From contig KV748176.1 in the NCBI GenBank assembly GCA_001692895.1, positions 4,431,092-4,495,091 on the forward strand: 64,000 bases of DNA, given 5' to 3'. Of the stretch, positions 20,948 to 31,560 are shown one piece after another; position 1 is the stretch's first letter, and every line of letters starts with the position of its first letter. The translations under genes and the position numbers were made by a program. The DNA comes from Cenococcum geophilum 1.58. Taxonomy: Eukaryota; Ascomycota; Dothideomycetes; Gloniales; Gloniaceae. The notes below the pieces were generated by a model that searched no databases, had not been told where the DNA came from, and saw only the letters and a program-made list of their open reading frames with translations.

Positions 20948-21676
20948 GTCTATTTTAATTCTATTGCGGGATATAATTAGGCCTAAGTATATAACTTTAG
21001 ATGCGTAGAACTTGTATTTCTTAATATTATATTATAAGCCCACGTCTTATAGGCGTTTAAAGACTATTTAGACGTGCTTTTAATACTTAAAAAGCAAAGA
21101 TAAATAGATTAAGATATTATTAATATACGCGGTAATAAATATATTAAGAAATTCGCGAAGCGTATTATTAATATATTACTAAAACGTACTAAGACTATTC
21201 TTTATACTAAATTGTATTACTAGGTATTTAAAAGATCCCTATTGTATATAAAAAGCTATATACTTTTTATCTCCTTTATAAACACGGATTTAATTAAAGG
21301 TAGCAACTACGTTAAGCTTTATAAAGTATTATACTTTTACTAAGTAGTTAAGCGTTTCTTAAAGTAGAGGAATTAGATATTAGTTTTAAATTATAATTAT
21401 ATTTAGGGCTTAATAATTAATATAGAACTTTAGGCCTTCTCTAGGTTTCTTAATAAATAGTATAGGCAAGGTAAATAGTAATTAACTAGGGCGAATAAAT
21501 CCTTTCTCTAGGTGCTTTTTAAGGTATTATTACATTATAAGTAGCTCTTTTTATAGCATACCGTATAACGGGCTAAACTTTAGCATTATACTAGGTTTAA
21601 GTTCTATTTTAAAATCGTACTTATCTTAATATAGGGGTAATTAGTTTATAAATTATTTCTTAAACGTATTAATTAG
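20948..21676 (-). pseudogene. Gypsy D reverse-transcriptase core
   Basis: The minus-strand frame reads FSPLYGML, KKHLEKGFIRPS, PILFIKKPREGLKFYINY, then IKLNVVATFN, FKYLVIQFSIKNSLSTF and AYINNILIYLS (about 21115). YINN stands where YIDD is expected, both Asp changed to Asn as RIP produces on this strand. It ends IKKYKFYASKVIYLGLIIS. Copia C sits downstream and a solo LTR (21677) upstream. Confidence 0.88.
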
Positions 21677-21890
21677 TGTCGGTATTACCTAGGGGGTACT
21701 GCAATTGCAATAAGTAGTTCTGGTTCTTAGTTTATTCGTGTTCTATCTATCTACCAAAAGAGAAAGAAAGGGGTAGTAAAGGTCGGGCTATCTATCGGGC
21801 CGTAGGTAGTTAGGTGACCTACGCTACACCATACGGCCCCTGCTGCATACGCTCCACGTTAAATATTTACAACCTCTACTTATGCAGACA
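21677..21890 (+). mobile_element. Solo LTR, 214 bp, TSD ATTAG
   Basis: TGTCGGTATTACC..CAGACA flanked by ATTAG (21672-21676 and 21891-21895). It interrupts the gypsy D RT frame, which resumes on the other side. It keeps several CpA sites (CTGCAATTGCAA, CACCATACGG), so it has seen less RIP than D. No internal region or partner LTR of this family occurs in the window. The strand is arbitrary, since both ends are TG..CA. Confidence 0.85.
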
Positions 21891-22052
21891 ATTAGATTAT
21901 AATATTCTTTAGGTATAAGAGGTTAGGGGTTAATATATTGCTTTAGTTCTAACGCCTTCTTAATATCTTTTAGTATTATAGTAAAGATCTTATAGTCTTA
22001 TTTTCTTATTAATAAATAAAAGGGTGCGGCTTATATTATACGAATTTTAAAG
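21891..22052 (-). pseudogene. Gypsy D segment just before the RT core
   Basis: The minus-strand frame reads FTIILKDIKKALELKQYI, then IPKEYYNLI, a conserved spacer that precedes the RT core in many fungal gypsy elements. It is bounded by the solo LTR TSD and by the copia E TSD (TAAAG, 22048-22052). Confidence 0.75.
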
Positions 22053-22243
22053 TATTGGTTACACAAGGTGATATCACGTAGCTACGGTTTGTAGATAGTA
22101 TGATAATTGTTCTTCTTTTTGATTATTGTTCTTTTGATGATTCTAAGAAAGGGTGAGGAAGGGCGAGGAGCTTAAGGCTCCTCGCTACGCTAGTGCCGCG
22201 GCAACACGTAACTATATAACCATACGTAATATTATTCCCAACA
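22053..22243 (-). repeat. Copia E 3' LTR (191 bp)
   Basis: Pairs with 24735-24925. Its interior has GAGGAGCTTAAGGCTCCTC (22169-22187), a strong hairpin, possibly linked to transcript 3'-end formation. Confidence 0.93.
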
Positions 22244-22329
22244 CTAGCAACTCTTCTTTTATAGTTGCCATCTATATATAAATACCGCTTGACTAGCGTA
22301 ACGGATATTAATCCTCCTTACTTACTATT

Positions 22330-22510
22330 ACTGTTGTAATATAAGTCTCGCTATTCCAAAATTTGCTAAAGAAATGGTGGTTAACTAAGTGGTAAATCTT
22401 AAACAAAAAAACGAGTAATATAGGTGTAAGCCTATCTAGGCTAGCGGAATCGTTAATAGCCTTAACAGTTATCTTCTGGCAGTTCTTCTTTTATGCTTAT
22501 AGCGCTATAG
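22330..22510 (-). pseudogene. Integrase C-terminal remnant in copia E
   Basis: The minus-strand frame reads LTIPLA then, one frame over, DRLTPILLVFLFK. This resembles the motif AVNNTASPDRLVPTLLVYGA of copia C (about 18040-18110) and the matching tract of copia J near 33970. It is the only pol remnant of this element, fused directly to the repeat-rich end of gag. Confidence 0.7.
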
Positions 22511-22539
22511 AAAGGCAGTAAGGTGTTAGTTTAGCTGCA

Positions 22540-23090
22540 GGTAGAAGTAGTAGAAGTTAGTTGGCTACAGGCAAAGCAGTAAGGGTCGGTCAGCTGCTAA
22601 TAAAGCAGTAAAGGTTAGTTAACTGCAGGTAGGGCAGCAAGGGTTTATTATAATAGCAATACAGTACCAGCAATAGGTTTAGGCTCGCAGGTATATTAGC
22701 GCAAGGTCTTATTAATAGGTCATAGTTCTATAGGCATATTAGTGCGGAGCTTATTAATTTGGGTAGCAGTACAGTGCTAGCGACGGGTTGTTTAGGCGGT
22801 AGTATAATGCCGGCAATAGGGTCGTATTCTAGGGAGCAAAGCTCTACCTAGTCCTATTTGGGTTGTTCTTATTAGCACAACGGTAATTAGGATCGTAGGC
22901 GTATCGGCACAATTATTTAGTTGGTAGATCGTAGGTATATAGGCATAATTAGTTGCTTAGGCTGTAGGCGTAACGGTATAGTCGTTATTAGGTTTATTCC
23001 GCAGGCGTATTAGCATAGTGTCTTATCTATTTGGGTCGCAGGGTATATTAGTTATAATAGTTATTGGGTTTATAGCTGCCGTAGATACTA
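22540..23090 (-). repeat. Degenerate ~36-bp tandem repeats in copia E
   Basis: Plus-strand phrases of the form GTAGGCGTATCGGCACAATT recur at roughly 36-37-bp spacing (for example at about 22897, 22930, 22970, 23007 and 23040), with more diverged copies to the left. A length near 36 bp keeps frame, so a 12-residue protein repeat is possible. RIP has blurred unit borders. Confidence 0.6.
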
Positions 23091-23283
23091 GCAGTTCTTT
23101 CTTTTATAGATTACCTACGTAACTATGCCGTTCCAACCGCTCCCCCCCCCTATATTACTCTCTCTTTACGGTACCCTCCATAAGAACTTCCTATCTAGAT
23201 TACGCTAGTAACCACCTTTATAGCTACCTTAGGAACTACAGAAGTCTTAGAATTCCCCTCTACACTAAATCTTCTAAAGCTTA

Positions 23284-24347
23284 TTAAATGTTTATGGAGA
23301 AGTAGAGGCTTATTACGGAGATTACTGCGAAGATTACTGCGGAGATTGCTGGTAGGACGGAGCTTAAGGCACGGGTTAAGATACGGCAGCTTAAGGCACT
23401 TAAGGTATTTAATAGCCTAAGGTTATCTATAGTAGTTACTACAGAGGTTCTTGCGGAGGTTACTGCGGAGGTTCTTACAGAGGTTCTTGCGGAGGTTCTT
23501 ACGGAGGTTCTTGCGGTGGTTCTTGCGGAGATTGTTATATTAGCGGTGCAGGTGGTGTATGGACGTGTAGCTGCTGCAGTTGCTGCGGCTGCTGTGGGGT
23601 AGCGGGGGCAGCAATTGGAGTAGCTGGCGGTGCAGCGATCGGGACAACTTGTGGTGCAGCAGTTGGAATAGCTGGTGGAATTAGCGGAGGTTTTTGCGGA
23701 GATTGCTGCGGAGATTGTGGTTGCTGCGGAGGCTGCTGCGGACATTGCTGCGGAGGTTCTTGCGGAGCTTAATGCGGAGCTTGTTGCGGAGCTTGGGGCA
23801 CGGGTTAAGATACGGCAGCCTGAAGAACTTAAGGCTGAGGAACTTGAGATATTTAATAGCCTAAGGTTGTCTGTGGTATTGCTTATGGCTGTCCGTTATT
23901 AGGATTCCCTTAAGAGTTAGACTTCTTTATAGCGCGTATTTAGTGCTTAATCTTAATCTCTTGTAAAGTTTATTCGTGCTCTTCTTCTGCGTTAAGGACT
24001 TGCTTCTAAATGTTGTCTCTAATAGCACCCCTATCTATAGGGACAAATACTCCTTTCTCCCAAAGGAAGTCTCAAAAATCCTAAATAATATTAATATTGC
24101 TAAGTGCCTAGGTGTTAGCGGTCCATCCTGCGAAATCCTCCCTAAAATATTCCCACAGCTATACGTCGGTGTAGTGTCTACTTTGGTAGAATATAATACG
24201 GTGTAGGAGAAAGCCGTTAACTTGTTTTACGGTATAAGTTATTATATTAATGGTAAATTCGTCCTAATTTTTATTAATGAGTTTCGCGTATAAAGCTACC
24301 CCTAATAGTAAGGAGTCTTCCCAGTCGTTTAAAGTAGGCGTAGCCAT
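23284..24347 (-). pseudogene. Copia E gag with Pro/Gln-rich low-complexity region
   Basis: The minus-strand ATG at 24347 opens MATPTLNDWEDSLLLGVALY, matching the gag start of copia J at 36674. The frame continues FREDFAGWTANT near 24130. From about 23770 down it becomes low complexity; the best frame gives PQEPPQQCPQQPPQQPQ and PPAIPTAAPQVV. The long open frames seen here on either strand (Ala/Thr-rich on minus, Ala/Glu-rich on plus) are shadows of this GC-rich repeat. Two similar segments (about 23368-23440 and 23799-23885) show an internal duplication. Gag would supply the particle protein. Confidence 0.65.
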
Positions 24348-24454
24348 GTTTTTAGAAGGAGGGAAGTGTTATTGGCGTAGGGATTGTCGTTTAGTACGCG
24401 TTCGTAATGTATATTTATTATTTAGTACGCGTTTATAACGTGTATTTGCGATTA

Positions 24455-24640
24455 TAGGGCTTAGGACCAGTTCTGGCCTTAAATCGCGAAGACTTGTAAA
24501 GCGTGTTGTTCTGCGTAATGGACGCAAGAATCCGTAATCTTAGAAAGGCTTAGGACCAGTTCTGGCCTTTAGATCCTTAGATTTATAGAAGAGTTCTATT
24601 TAAGGTTTAGGACCAGTTCTAACCTTAAAAGACAGCTTCC
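24455..24640 (-). repeat. Three near-palindromic leader repeats in copia E
   Basis: TTAGGACCAGTTCTGGCCTT-like phrases near 24464, 24549 and 24605. The core CCAGTTCTGG pairs as CCAG/CTGG. They lie between the 5' LTR and the gag start and recur at the same places in copia J (36756, 36845, 36900). Role unknown; packaging or dimerisation signals are possible. Confidence 0.7.
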
Positions 24641-24734
24641 TTTAGCACAAGTAGCACTAGTACAGTGGCTTATCTCTTCTTGGTGGAATACCTAGCTGTT
24701 CTATAGTATAACAGTAAAGTTAACTACTAATTAG

Positions 24735-24925
24735 TGTTGGTTAAACAAGGTAATATCACGTAGCTACGGTTCGTAGATAGTATGATGATTGTTCTTCTTT
24801 TTAATTGTTGTTCTTTTAATGATTCTAAGAAAGGGTGAGGAAGGGCGAGGAGCTTAAGGCTCCTCGCTACGCTAGTGCCGCGGCAATACGTGACTATATA
24901 ACCATACGTGATATTATTCCTAACA
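24735..24925 (-). repeat. Copia E 5' LTR (191 bp)
   Basis: TGTTGGTTAAAC..CCTAACA on the plus strand, followed by the TSD TAAAG. It holds the same GGAGCTTAAGGCTCC hairpin as its partner. Confidence 0.93.
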
Positions 24926-24930
24926 TAAAG

Positions 24931-25900
24931 AGTTTTAATATATTATCTTCGCATTCTTTACCACGATTAGTAGTTATAACTTTATTATATTAGTTTAAGA
25001 TTTATAGTAAGGGTAATTTATATTATATTAAATTTAAATAGTTTTGTATATATTTATAGGGCAAGTAGTATTTTAAGTAATAACTTTAGCATTAGGTTAT
25101 ATAGAGTTTTAGTATTTTTTTAAACCTAGCTAATTAAAGGGTTATATTATTTTAGCTATCCGTATCTAAGTATTACCTTATAATGCTTTAAGGGTATTAT
25201 AAATAGGGAAACATATTTAAGGTATTCGCCTATTTATATCTTTATAAGAGTATAGTATATTAATTCGCTATATATTAAAGGCTTACTATTAAAGCCTTAT
25301 AGGCCTTAGGGCTTATTAAGTTTCTTTAAATTTAAGCGTTAAGTTTTTGCGTAGTTTATATTAAAGCCTATACTAGTAACTCCACTATTTATAAGGATTT
25401 ATACTCCCTTCTATTTTCTAAGTATTTAAATTTTACTAAGCATATTAAGGGAGTTATGCTATATATTAGCGCTAAAAGAGCCTAGATACTTATACTCTTC
25501 TACTTTTTATCTTAAGGCGCGACTTAGCCCTAAAATAATTTGTTTTCCAAATTAACTAAAGATAAAATACTTTATAGCAACTAAGTATAATTTAAGGACT
25601 AAGAGAAACTATATTAGACCTTTTTAAAAGGGTAAGTTTAGCAATTTCTTTAAATATGTCCCTTTTACTACATCTAAAGCATTCTCTATTTGCGGCTTAT
25701 ATTCTTTATTTATTAGTTCCTAAGGGTATATAGGATTAAGTAGTATTAAGGTTTATAGGGTTATATATAAAGCTTTTTAGTTTTAGAGATAAATTACGGT
25801 TTAGGATATATACTAGGTTTATAAAGTTTTAAATATAAGGTATAGTTAGCTTTATAGAATAAGTTTATTTATTATATTAAAGGTCCTTATTAACCCGCTA
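24931..25900 (-). pseudogene. Gypsy D protease and protease-RT linker, heavily degraded
   Basis: Lies between recognisable gag (25900-26750) and the pre-RT spacer at 21891-22052, so by position it is protease plus linker. Very AT-rich, with frequent stops. I could not point to a clear Asp-Ser/Thr-Gly active site, so the domain call rests on order alone. Confidence 0.5.
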
Positions 25901-26750
25901 ATATACTATAGCAACCCTAGGTAAGTCCTTTAGCAGTTCTCTACTTACTAACTATACTCTAATTTTATCTAAAATAGCTTAATAGAGAGCAGTAACTTTA
26001 GCGGCTTTATTCTAATCTAGTTTACTAATAAGGCCTAAAAATTCCAAAAAGAAGCTAGTAAAGTCTCGGTTCCGTTATTATAGGTTTTTAAGTTTAGTAA
26101 CAGCTGTATATTTACGGCTAGCGTTATTATATATTTGTTCTAATAGAGAGATAAAGATTTTAAAATTAATAAAGGTGCTATTACAAAAGAGTAGGTCTAT
26201 AGTTTATATAGCGTTTTTACTTAAATAAGATATTCTATAGCTAATCCTGCTAGCTTTAGTAGGGTATTAGTTATAGTTTATTAAAGGTTTAAGACGGAGC
26301 TTAGTTATAAAGGGATGTAGGTTAGTTTAATTTTTATTAAATATTAGAGGGTTAGTGAGCTTTTTAATTTTTATAGTAGGTATTAAGTTTATTATAGGTA
26401 CGGGTTAAGCTACTATTATTGGTTTAGGGTTTATATTTAACAGGTTAGGTTTATATATAGTTATTTTAATTTTATTTATAAGTATTACTATTAGGGTTTC
26501 TAATATAAGTGCTTTAAGGTTATAGAGTTTTTCGCGGATTACTCCTATTAATTACTAGTGCTAAGTTTTTAATATCGCTCGCTGTTGGGCCAAAGCATCT
26601 ATAAAGAACTATTGCATTATAGTTAACTATTCCTTAACTAGGGCTATAATTCTTATAGTTAACATAGAGGATTTAAGTTCGTTTGCTATTTTAATAGTAG
26701 TTATATTAACGTAATGTAATATAAGGGCGTAAAGAGACTTTAGGGAAGAT
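25900..26750 (-). pseudogene. Gypsy D gag
   Basis: The minus-strand frame reads FINFKIFISLLEQIYNNASR then KYTAVTKLKNL and NRDFTSFFLEFLGLI (about 26200-26030), a capsid pattern common in fungal gypsy Gag. Upstream on the minus strand (about 26640) is a Gln/Ala tract ending DALAQQRAI. Stops abound. Confidence 0.7.
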
Positions 26751-26759
26751 TTAAAGGAA

Positions 26760-27003
26760 TAATATAAATTCTATTTAAATCTAAGGGTATGTAACTCTTG
26801 CTAAGAATAAGACGTTGCGTAAAGAAGAGAAAGGAATAATAAAGAATTATATAATTAAATAGTTAGGGGCTTAATGGTTAATACGTGTATATATATACAC
26901 GCAGTCTTTAACAGACTTTAGTGAAATTTAATTAATCTAGTAGAATTTGGCAGAAGTCGATTAAGCTAGCAGAATTCGGCAGAATTTAGTTAAAGCGTTA
27001 GAA
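26760..27003 (-). repeat. Possible 5' LTR of gypsy D
   Basis: By position ahead of gag. Read on the minus strand it opens with repeated ATTCTGCC/ATTCTGCT phrases like those in the gypsy F LTR, followed by a TATA-rich stretch at about 26890-26905. Exact ends are not defined because the partner LTR is missing. Confidence 0.35.
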
Positions 27004-27008
27004 TTTAT

Positions 27009-27675
27009 CTGTTGAGTGTTTTACTAAGACATTCCTACTATAACTGGGCTAGTCCCGTTATAACTATTGTCTATTAGTAAGGGTATATACATTACTCCTT
27101 TACTAATTATATAATAGATAGTCCTTCCTATCGTTTCTATTATAGTAGGTATTAATAGAGTTATATAGTTAATAAAGTCGCTTTAATTATTACTTATTAG
27201 AATAGGAGTTAAGGAATTAATTATCTTAATTACTATTATTTAAGACATTAACTATAGCCATACTGCTAATAAATAGGCCTTCTACTAAGCCTCTACCTAT
27301 TGCCCTAACTTAAGAACTTAAATTAATAAAGTCGCTTTTAGTTTCTAAGGTAGATCTATATATAATATATCCTTATTGGAAGGCTTCTACGTTAGAGTTT
27401 AAAGGTTTAGTTAAAGGTAGAAATTCTTCTCTTTACTACTAGGATATTTATTTTTATAATATACGCGGAACTTAGTCTTTTTTAATAATCTTAAGCCTTC
27501 TATATTAGGTTTTAGTTAATTGTTTTTAGGTAACTTTTTACTAACTAAGAATATCGCGGTAAAAGTAGCTAGTTAAGTATAACTCTTATCTATAAGATCG
27601 TTTACTAGCTCCTTAATAATAATAAAGTCGTTCTCCCTTATAACTCTCCTAGCTACTTTTTAATAATTAGCTATC
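27009..27675. other. Unassigned AT-rich segment with a possible protein remnant on the minus strand
   Basis: Lies between gypsy D and the 5' LTR of gypsy F. On the minus strand a frame free of stops for about 50 codons reads SDFINYITLLIPTIIETIGR, then YIPLLIDNSYNGTSP, and ends VIVGMS followed by two stops near 27030. A second SDFIN copy lies upstream near 27330 in another frame. The plus strand starts TGTTGAGTG at 27009, which could be an element end. I do not recognise the family. Confidence 0.35.
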
Positions 27676-27890
27676 TGTAACGGCGCTATCGTATATTACC
27701 TGCTAAATTCTACCATATTCTACCGACCTACGATTAGCTTGCCCGAAGCTAGCGCCTTAGCGGCTTACCCTATATATTTATTTATTTATATTGGTCCTAG
27801 CGACCCCCTTTTCCTTCTTCTTAGCTTAGTATCTTTATAATATAGTATTCTATAAGCTTTAGTTTGGAGACATTTATATAAGCCGTAATA
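27676..27890 (+). repeat. Gypsy F 5' LTR (215 bp)
   Basis: Pairs with 46236-46448. It holds ATTCTACC repeats, the CTAGCGCCTTAGCGGC module (27749-27764) and a TATATATTTA stretch after it that could be the promoter. The terminal CA has become TA. Confidence 0.9.
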
Positions 27891-28080
27891 TTATATTAAG
27901 CTTACCCTATACTACCTGGGAAGGCCTTAATAATATTCTACCCTAAAAGAAACTTTGTTTATAACGACGCGTTAATATATTATGTTTAGATACTAAAATA
28001 ACTCTATACTGCCTAGGAAGGCCTAGATAATATCCTACCTTATAAGCTAGATAGGACTAGACCTATACCCCTAGAATTAA
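27891..28080 (+). other. Gypsy F leader
   Basis: About 190 bp between the LTR and gag, with two copies of a phrase near TACTACCTGGGAAGGCCT (about 27910 and 28005). The primer-binding site was not identified. Confidence 0.5.
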
Positions 28081-29270
28081 AACTAAAGCATATAATATCA
28101 ATAAACCCTAAAAAGCTAATAATAGCACTTAAAGTAAGCTTATTTAAGAGAGCTGCCTTTACTTAAGAGGAACCCGAGATCTAATTAGGATCAGAAATTA
28201 AAGATAATAATAATATTATAGATATACGCGAGTAGATTCGCGCCCTCGCGGCTAGCTAAAAAGCCAATTATCTTAAAGTAAGAAATATATAAGAGACCCT
28301 ATAAAATAGCCTTGCTTTCCCTTCCTAAAGCCCTAGCTAACCTATTTACTCTACTAAATATAATATATTAGGGAGTACGGATATAATAATAAAGTAATTA
28401 AAGTTTATTAAGCTCTTTAACCCCTAACCCCTATCTAACGGGATAGACCCTACCTTTAAGAATTAGAGGGTTTAAGTATAAGGAAAACTCCGCGTTAACT
28501 ATAACTACTTCCCCTTTAAAGAAGCTAAGATACTTTACCTCTTTAGTTAAACTATAGGAGATGCCTAATATTACCTTTAAGCTAAATTTAAGGACAACTC
28601 CCCTGCCCGCTTTATATCTATTAGTAAAATACTATAGCATTTAGCCGCTACATATATAAACCTAAATTAAGTATAGGACGCGCGTTATAACTATAATAGC
28701 TTAATAATAAAGTTAAACTAATCCTTTACTAAGTTTTAGACTTAATTCTTATACCTAGCGGGCGAAGGCTAGGTTCCCCTTAAGAACTACTATTTGGACC
28801 TATATAATAAGCTAATGGTTTGGCTATAAGAGAAGATTGTAGTAGCCTTAGATAACCTACTAACCTACTAAAAATTTACAGCCTAATATCTATTGCTTAA
28901 CTTAGAACTAAAGCGAATTAATGCTCGTTCTAATTAACAAAAAAGGGCTTATAGTAATTAAAACTTATTAACTATACCTATAGGAGCTATAGTAGGAAGA
29001 TAAGCTATAATAGCTCTTATACTAAAAGCGGTTATATTTATATACTAGTAAGCCTTACCTAACTAACTACGTACCACACTATTAACTAGTACTTATTGCA
29101 ATACCCCAATTAACCCTGCCTTAGCTACGTGCTATAACTATAATAAGGAGGACTACTTTGCCTTATCTTACTTAGAGCTAAAGGATATAGGCAATATTAA
29201 AGAAATAGAGGAAGGAGAAACGTCTAACGAGTTGGGAAAAGAAGAACCCTAGGGTACCCTATTAATCTTA
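28081..29270 (+). pseudogene. Gypsy F gag
   Basis: The plus-strand frame near 28410-28900 reads LIKLFNP, SNGIDPTFKN, KLRVNYNYFPFKEAKILYLF, ARFISISKILWHLAATYINL and LYNKLMVWL. This is a gypsy capsid of the same type as gag of element G (48350-49000), the two sharing the (S/T)(N/D)G(I/T)DP motif. A degraded nucleocapsid knuckle (about 29120-29165) reads CYNYNKEDYFALSYLE, ending near 29170. Interrupted by many TAA/TAG codons. Confidence 0.75.
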
Positions 29271-29339
29271 AAGAGATTAATCTTAGTTAGTTAATAGGTG
29301 GAAAGCATTTTACCGTTCTATATATAGTATCTTAAAATA

Positions 29340-30150
29340 GATATATAGTAAATATAACCGCCCTTATTAACACTAGAGTAAAGAGCTTCGCCTTTATAAA
29401 TACTGCATATATATATAATATTGCTAAATTTCTAAATATAAAAGCCACCCGATTAGAGAAGCCTATTTAGGTAAAAGGCTATAATAGCTAAGCCGGTTAG
29501 CCGGTTACCTATATCTTAAAGTTATATATCGCTTTTAATAGATAACGCTAATATGGTATCCCTTTCTATATCCTAAACCTAAGGTCCTATAATATAATCC
29601 TTAGCCGAAAATAGATATCCTACTTTAATATTTAGCTAAATATATAATAAAGAAAATTTATCTAGCTAGAGGATAGACCAAAGCCACCCTTATTTATTAG
29701 GGAAATCTAAACTAATTATAAGACACTAGCTATAAAGGCTAATCCTACCTACTAGTAAGATGTCCGGGCCGATAACCTAGCCTTTACTTAAGAAGACGCC
29801 CGCTATAAAGCTAGAAAGAACTCTATACTAATAAAGATACTCTTCTAAAGCGCTATATTTAAAGAAAACTCTATATATAAAAGTAGGATAGAAAGTAATA
29901 TAGACGACGTCTAAATCGTGTAGATTTAACTAGTATAGAGAAAATATATTAATAGGATATAAGGGATAACCTCTAAAAGATATAATAGGAGCTAAAAGGA
30001 GTAATAATGACGCTAGTACCCTAGAAGCCCCTAAAGTTATATATACCCCCATTATTATATACCCCCCCTATAGTAGATATTACTATAATTAGTACTATAG
30101 CGTTCCACTTTAATATATACTAAAAGGATAATAAGGTTTTTACAACGAGC
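29340..30150 (+). pseudogene. Gypsy F protease and linker
   Basis: The frame reads ALINTRVKSFAFINTAYIYN (about 29360) where a retropepsin ALxDTGA motif is expected: Asp is Asn, Gly is Arg and Ala is Val, so the active site is lost. It is followed by GIPFYILNLRSYNIILSRK (about 29545), a typical end of the protease fold. The linker runs to RT at about 30210. Confidence 0.7.
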
Positions 30151-30209
30151 CTATATAAGACTAACCAAATTATTAATAATAGGGAGGAAAAGCCAGCTAA
30201 GGAAACTAA

Positions 30210-31560
30210 TAAGGAACTAGTTAAACGCTTTTTTTTTACTATTTATATAGATTATAAGGATATATTTTTAAAAGCGGTCTTAGATAAGTTACCCCCTTAT
30301 TAGATGTATAATTATAAGATTTAATTAGAAGCTAATAACTCGCTAAGCTATAGCCCCCTCTACTAATAATTAATAGATAAGCTAAAAGCAATAAAGTAGT
30401 ACTTAATTAATAACCTAGATAAAGGATTTATTAAGCCAAGTTAAGCCCCTTTTACTTCCCTTATTCTATTTATAAAAAAGCCTAATAGAGGCCTTAATTT
30501 TTATATTAACTACTAAAAACTAAACACTATTACTTAAAAGAACCGGTATCTTATTTCTTTAATTAATAAGACCCTTATACGTCTAAGCTAGGTAAAGATC
30601 TTTACTAAACTTAATATCTGCTAAGCTTTTTACTAAATTAGGATAGACCTTATATCTAAAGATTTAACAACGTTCTGTACCTATTATAGTTCCTATAAAT
30701 ATAAAGTTCTTCCTTTTAAACTAATAAATAGACCGGCTACGTACTAAAGGTATATAAATAACGTTCTTTTTAATTACCTTAATGAATTCTATACGGTATA
30801 TCTAGATAACATTCTTATATACTTAAACGACGAACTTAAGCATTAGGTTTATATTAAAAAGGTCCTAGAGAGACTACAGAACGCGGGTTTATAAGTTAAT
30901 ATTAAGAAATACAAGTTTAGGGTAAAATGTATAAAATACCTTAGGTTTATTAGAACTGTAAAAGGAATTAAGGTTAACCCTAAAAAGGTAAAGATAATCT
31001 ATAACTAGAAGCCCCTTTATATAGTAAAAAGAATCTAGTTCTTCCTTAGTTTTTATAACTTCTATTACTAGTTTATCCGTAACTATAGAATTATAGCAAA
31101 ACCTCTTATATAACTAACCAGGAAGGATACGCCTTTTATCTATAATAATAACTCTATAGAAGCCTTTTAAGAGATAAAATATCAGCTTATCTCTTTTCTA
31201 ATTCTTTATTACTATAACCCGGACCTTAAATTAATTCTAAAAACAGACGCTTCTAATAGGATTATAGTGGGAATTTTATTACAGTTATATCTAAATAGTA
31301 AATAGTACTCTATTACCTTTTTCTTAAAAATAATAGACCTGGCTAAGTGTAACTATAAAGTATATAATAAAGAAATGCTAGCTATTATTTAATTACTTTC
31401 CTAATAGTATATAGAGCTTAAAGGTATAAACTTCTAAATTAAGATATATATAAACTATAAAGCCCTAAAGTACTTTATAATTATATATCGTTTTAGTAAG
31501 TAAAACTTTAAGGCTAATGCCCTAACCTAAAGAGAATAAGATATAGGACCCTAGGATAAG
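30210..31560 (+). pseudogene. Gypsy F reverse transcriptase and RNase H
   Basis: RT frame: INNLDKGFIKPS, LILFIKKPNRGLNFYINY, VKIFTKLNIC, YKVLPFKLINRPATY, then VYLDNILIYLND (30795-30830). YLDN replaces YLDD. Next is IKKYKFRVKCIKYLGFI (about 30905). RNase H: LILKTDASNRIIVGILLQL (31220-31275), KCNYKVYNKEMLAII (31345-31390) and INYKALKYF. Catalytic TDAS and NKEM residues are visible. RIP stops are fewer than in gypsy D. Confidence 0.87.

Larger units (their letters stand above)
22053..24925 (-). mobile_element. Copia E: 2.9-kb non-autonomous copia derivative with LTRs and TSD
   Basis: LTRs of 191 bp at 22053-22243 and 24735-24925, flanked by TAAAG on both sides (22048-22052, 24926-24930). Read on the minus strand it holds a leader, a gag gene with a Pro/Gln-rich part and tandem repeats, and then only the C-terminal tail of integrase before the 3' LTR. 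No RT or RNase H is present, so mobility would need enzymes in trans. A purine run AAAAGAAGAG lies just inside the 3' LTR (about 22250-22260, minus strand) as a possible polypurine tract. Leader, gag start and LTR end match copia J. Confidence 0.88.
6585..27003 (-). mobile_element. Ty3/gypsy element D, very AT-rich, split by four insertions
   Basis: Minus-strand element in pieces: gag and leader about 27003-25900, protease and linker 25900-24931, RT start 22052-21891, RT 21676-20948, RNase H 14537-13863, integrase 7637-6585. The pieces join at the TSDs of copia E (TAAAG), a solo LTR (ATTAG), copia C (GTCTA) and copia B (AGGAG/AAGAG). Without the inserts it is about 4.7 kb and lacks the end of integrase and the 3' LTR, removed at 6584. 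It is far more AT-rich than the elements inside it, as expected of the oldest layer. Confidence 0.85.

Noticed and set aside
23675..24206. Plus-strand Ala/Glu-rich frame and the following 76-residue frame
   Set aside because: Both are antisense to gag of copia E, whose start and landmarks are on the minus strand.
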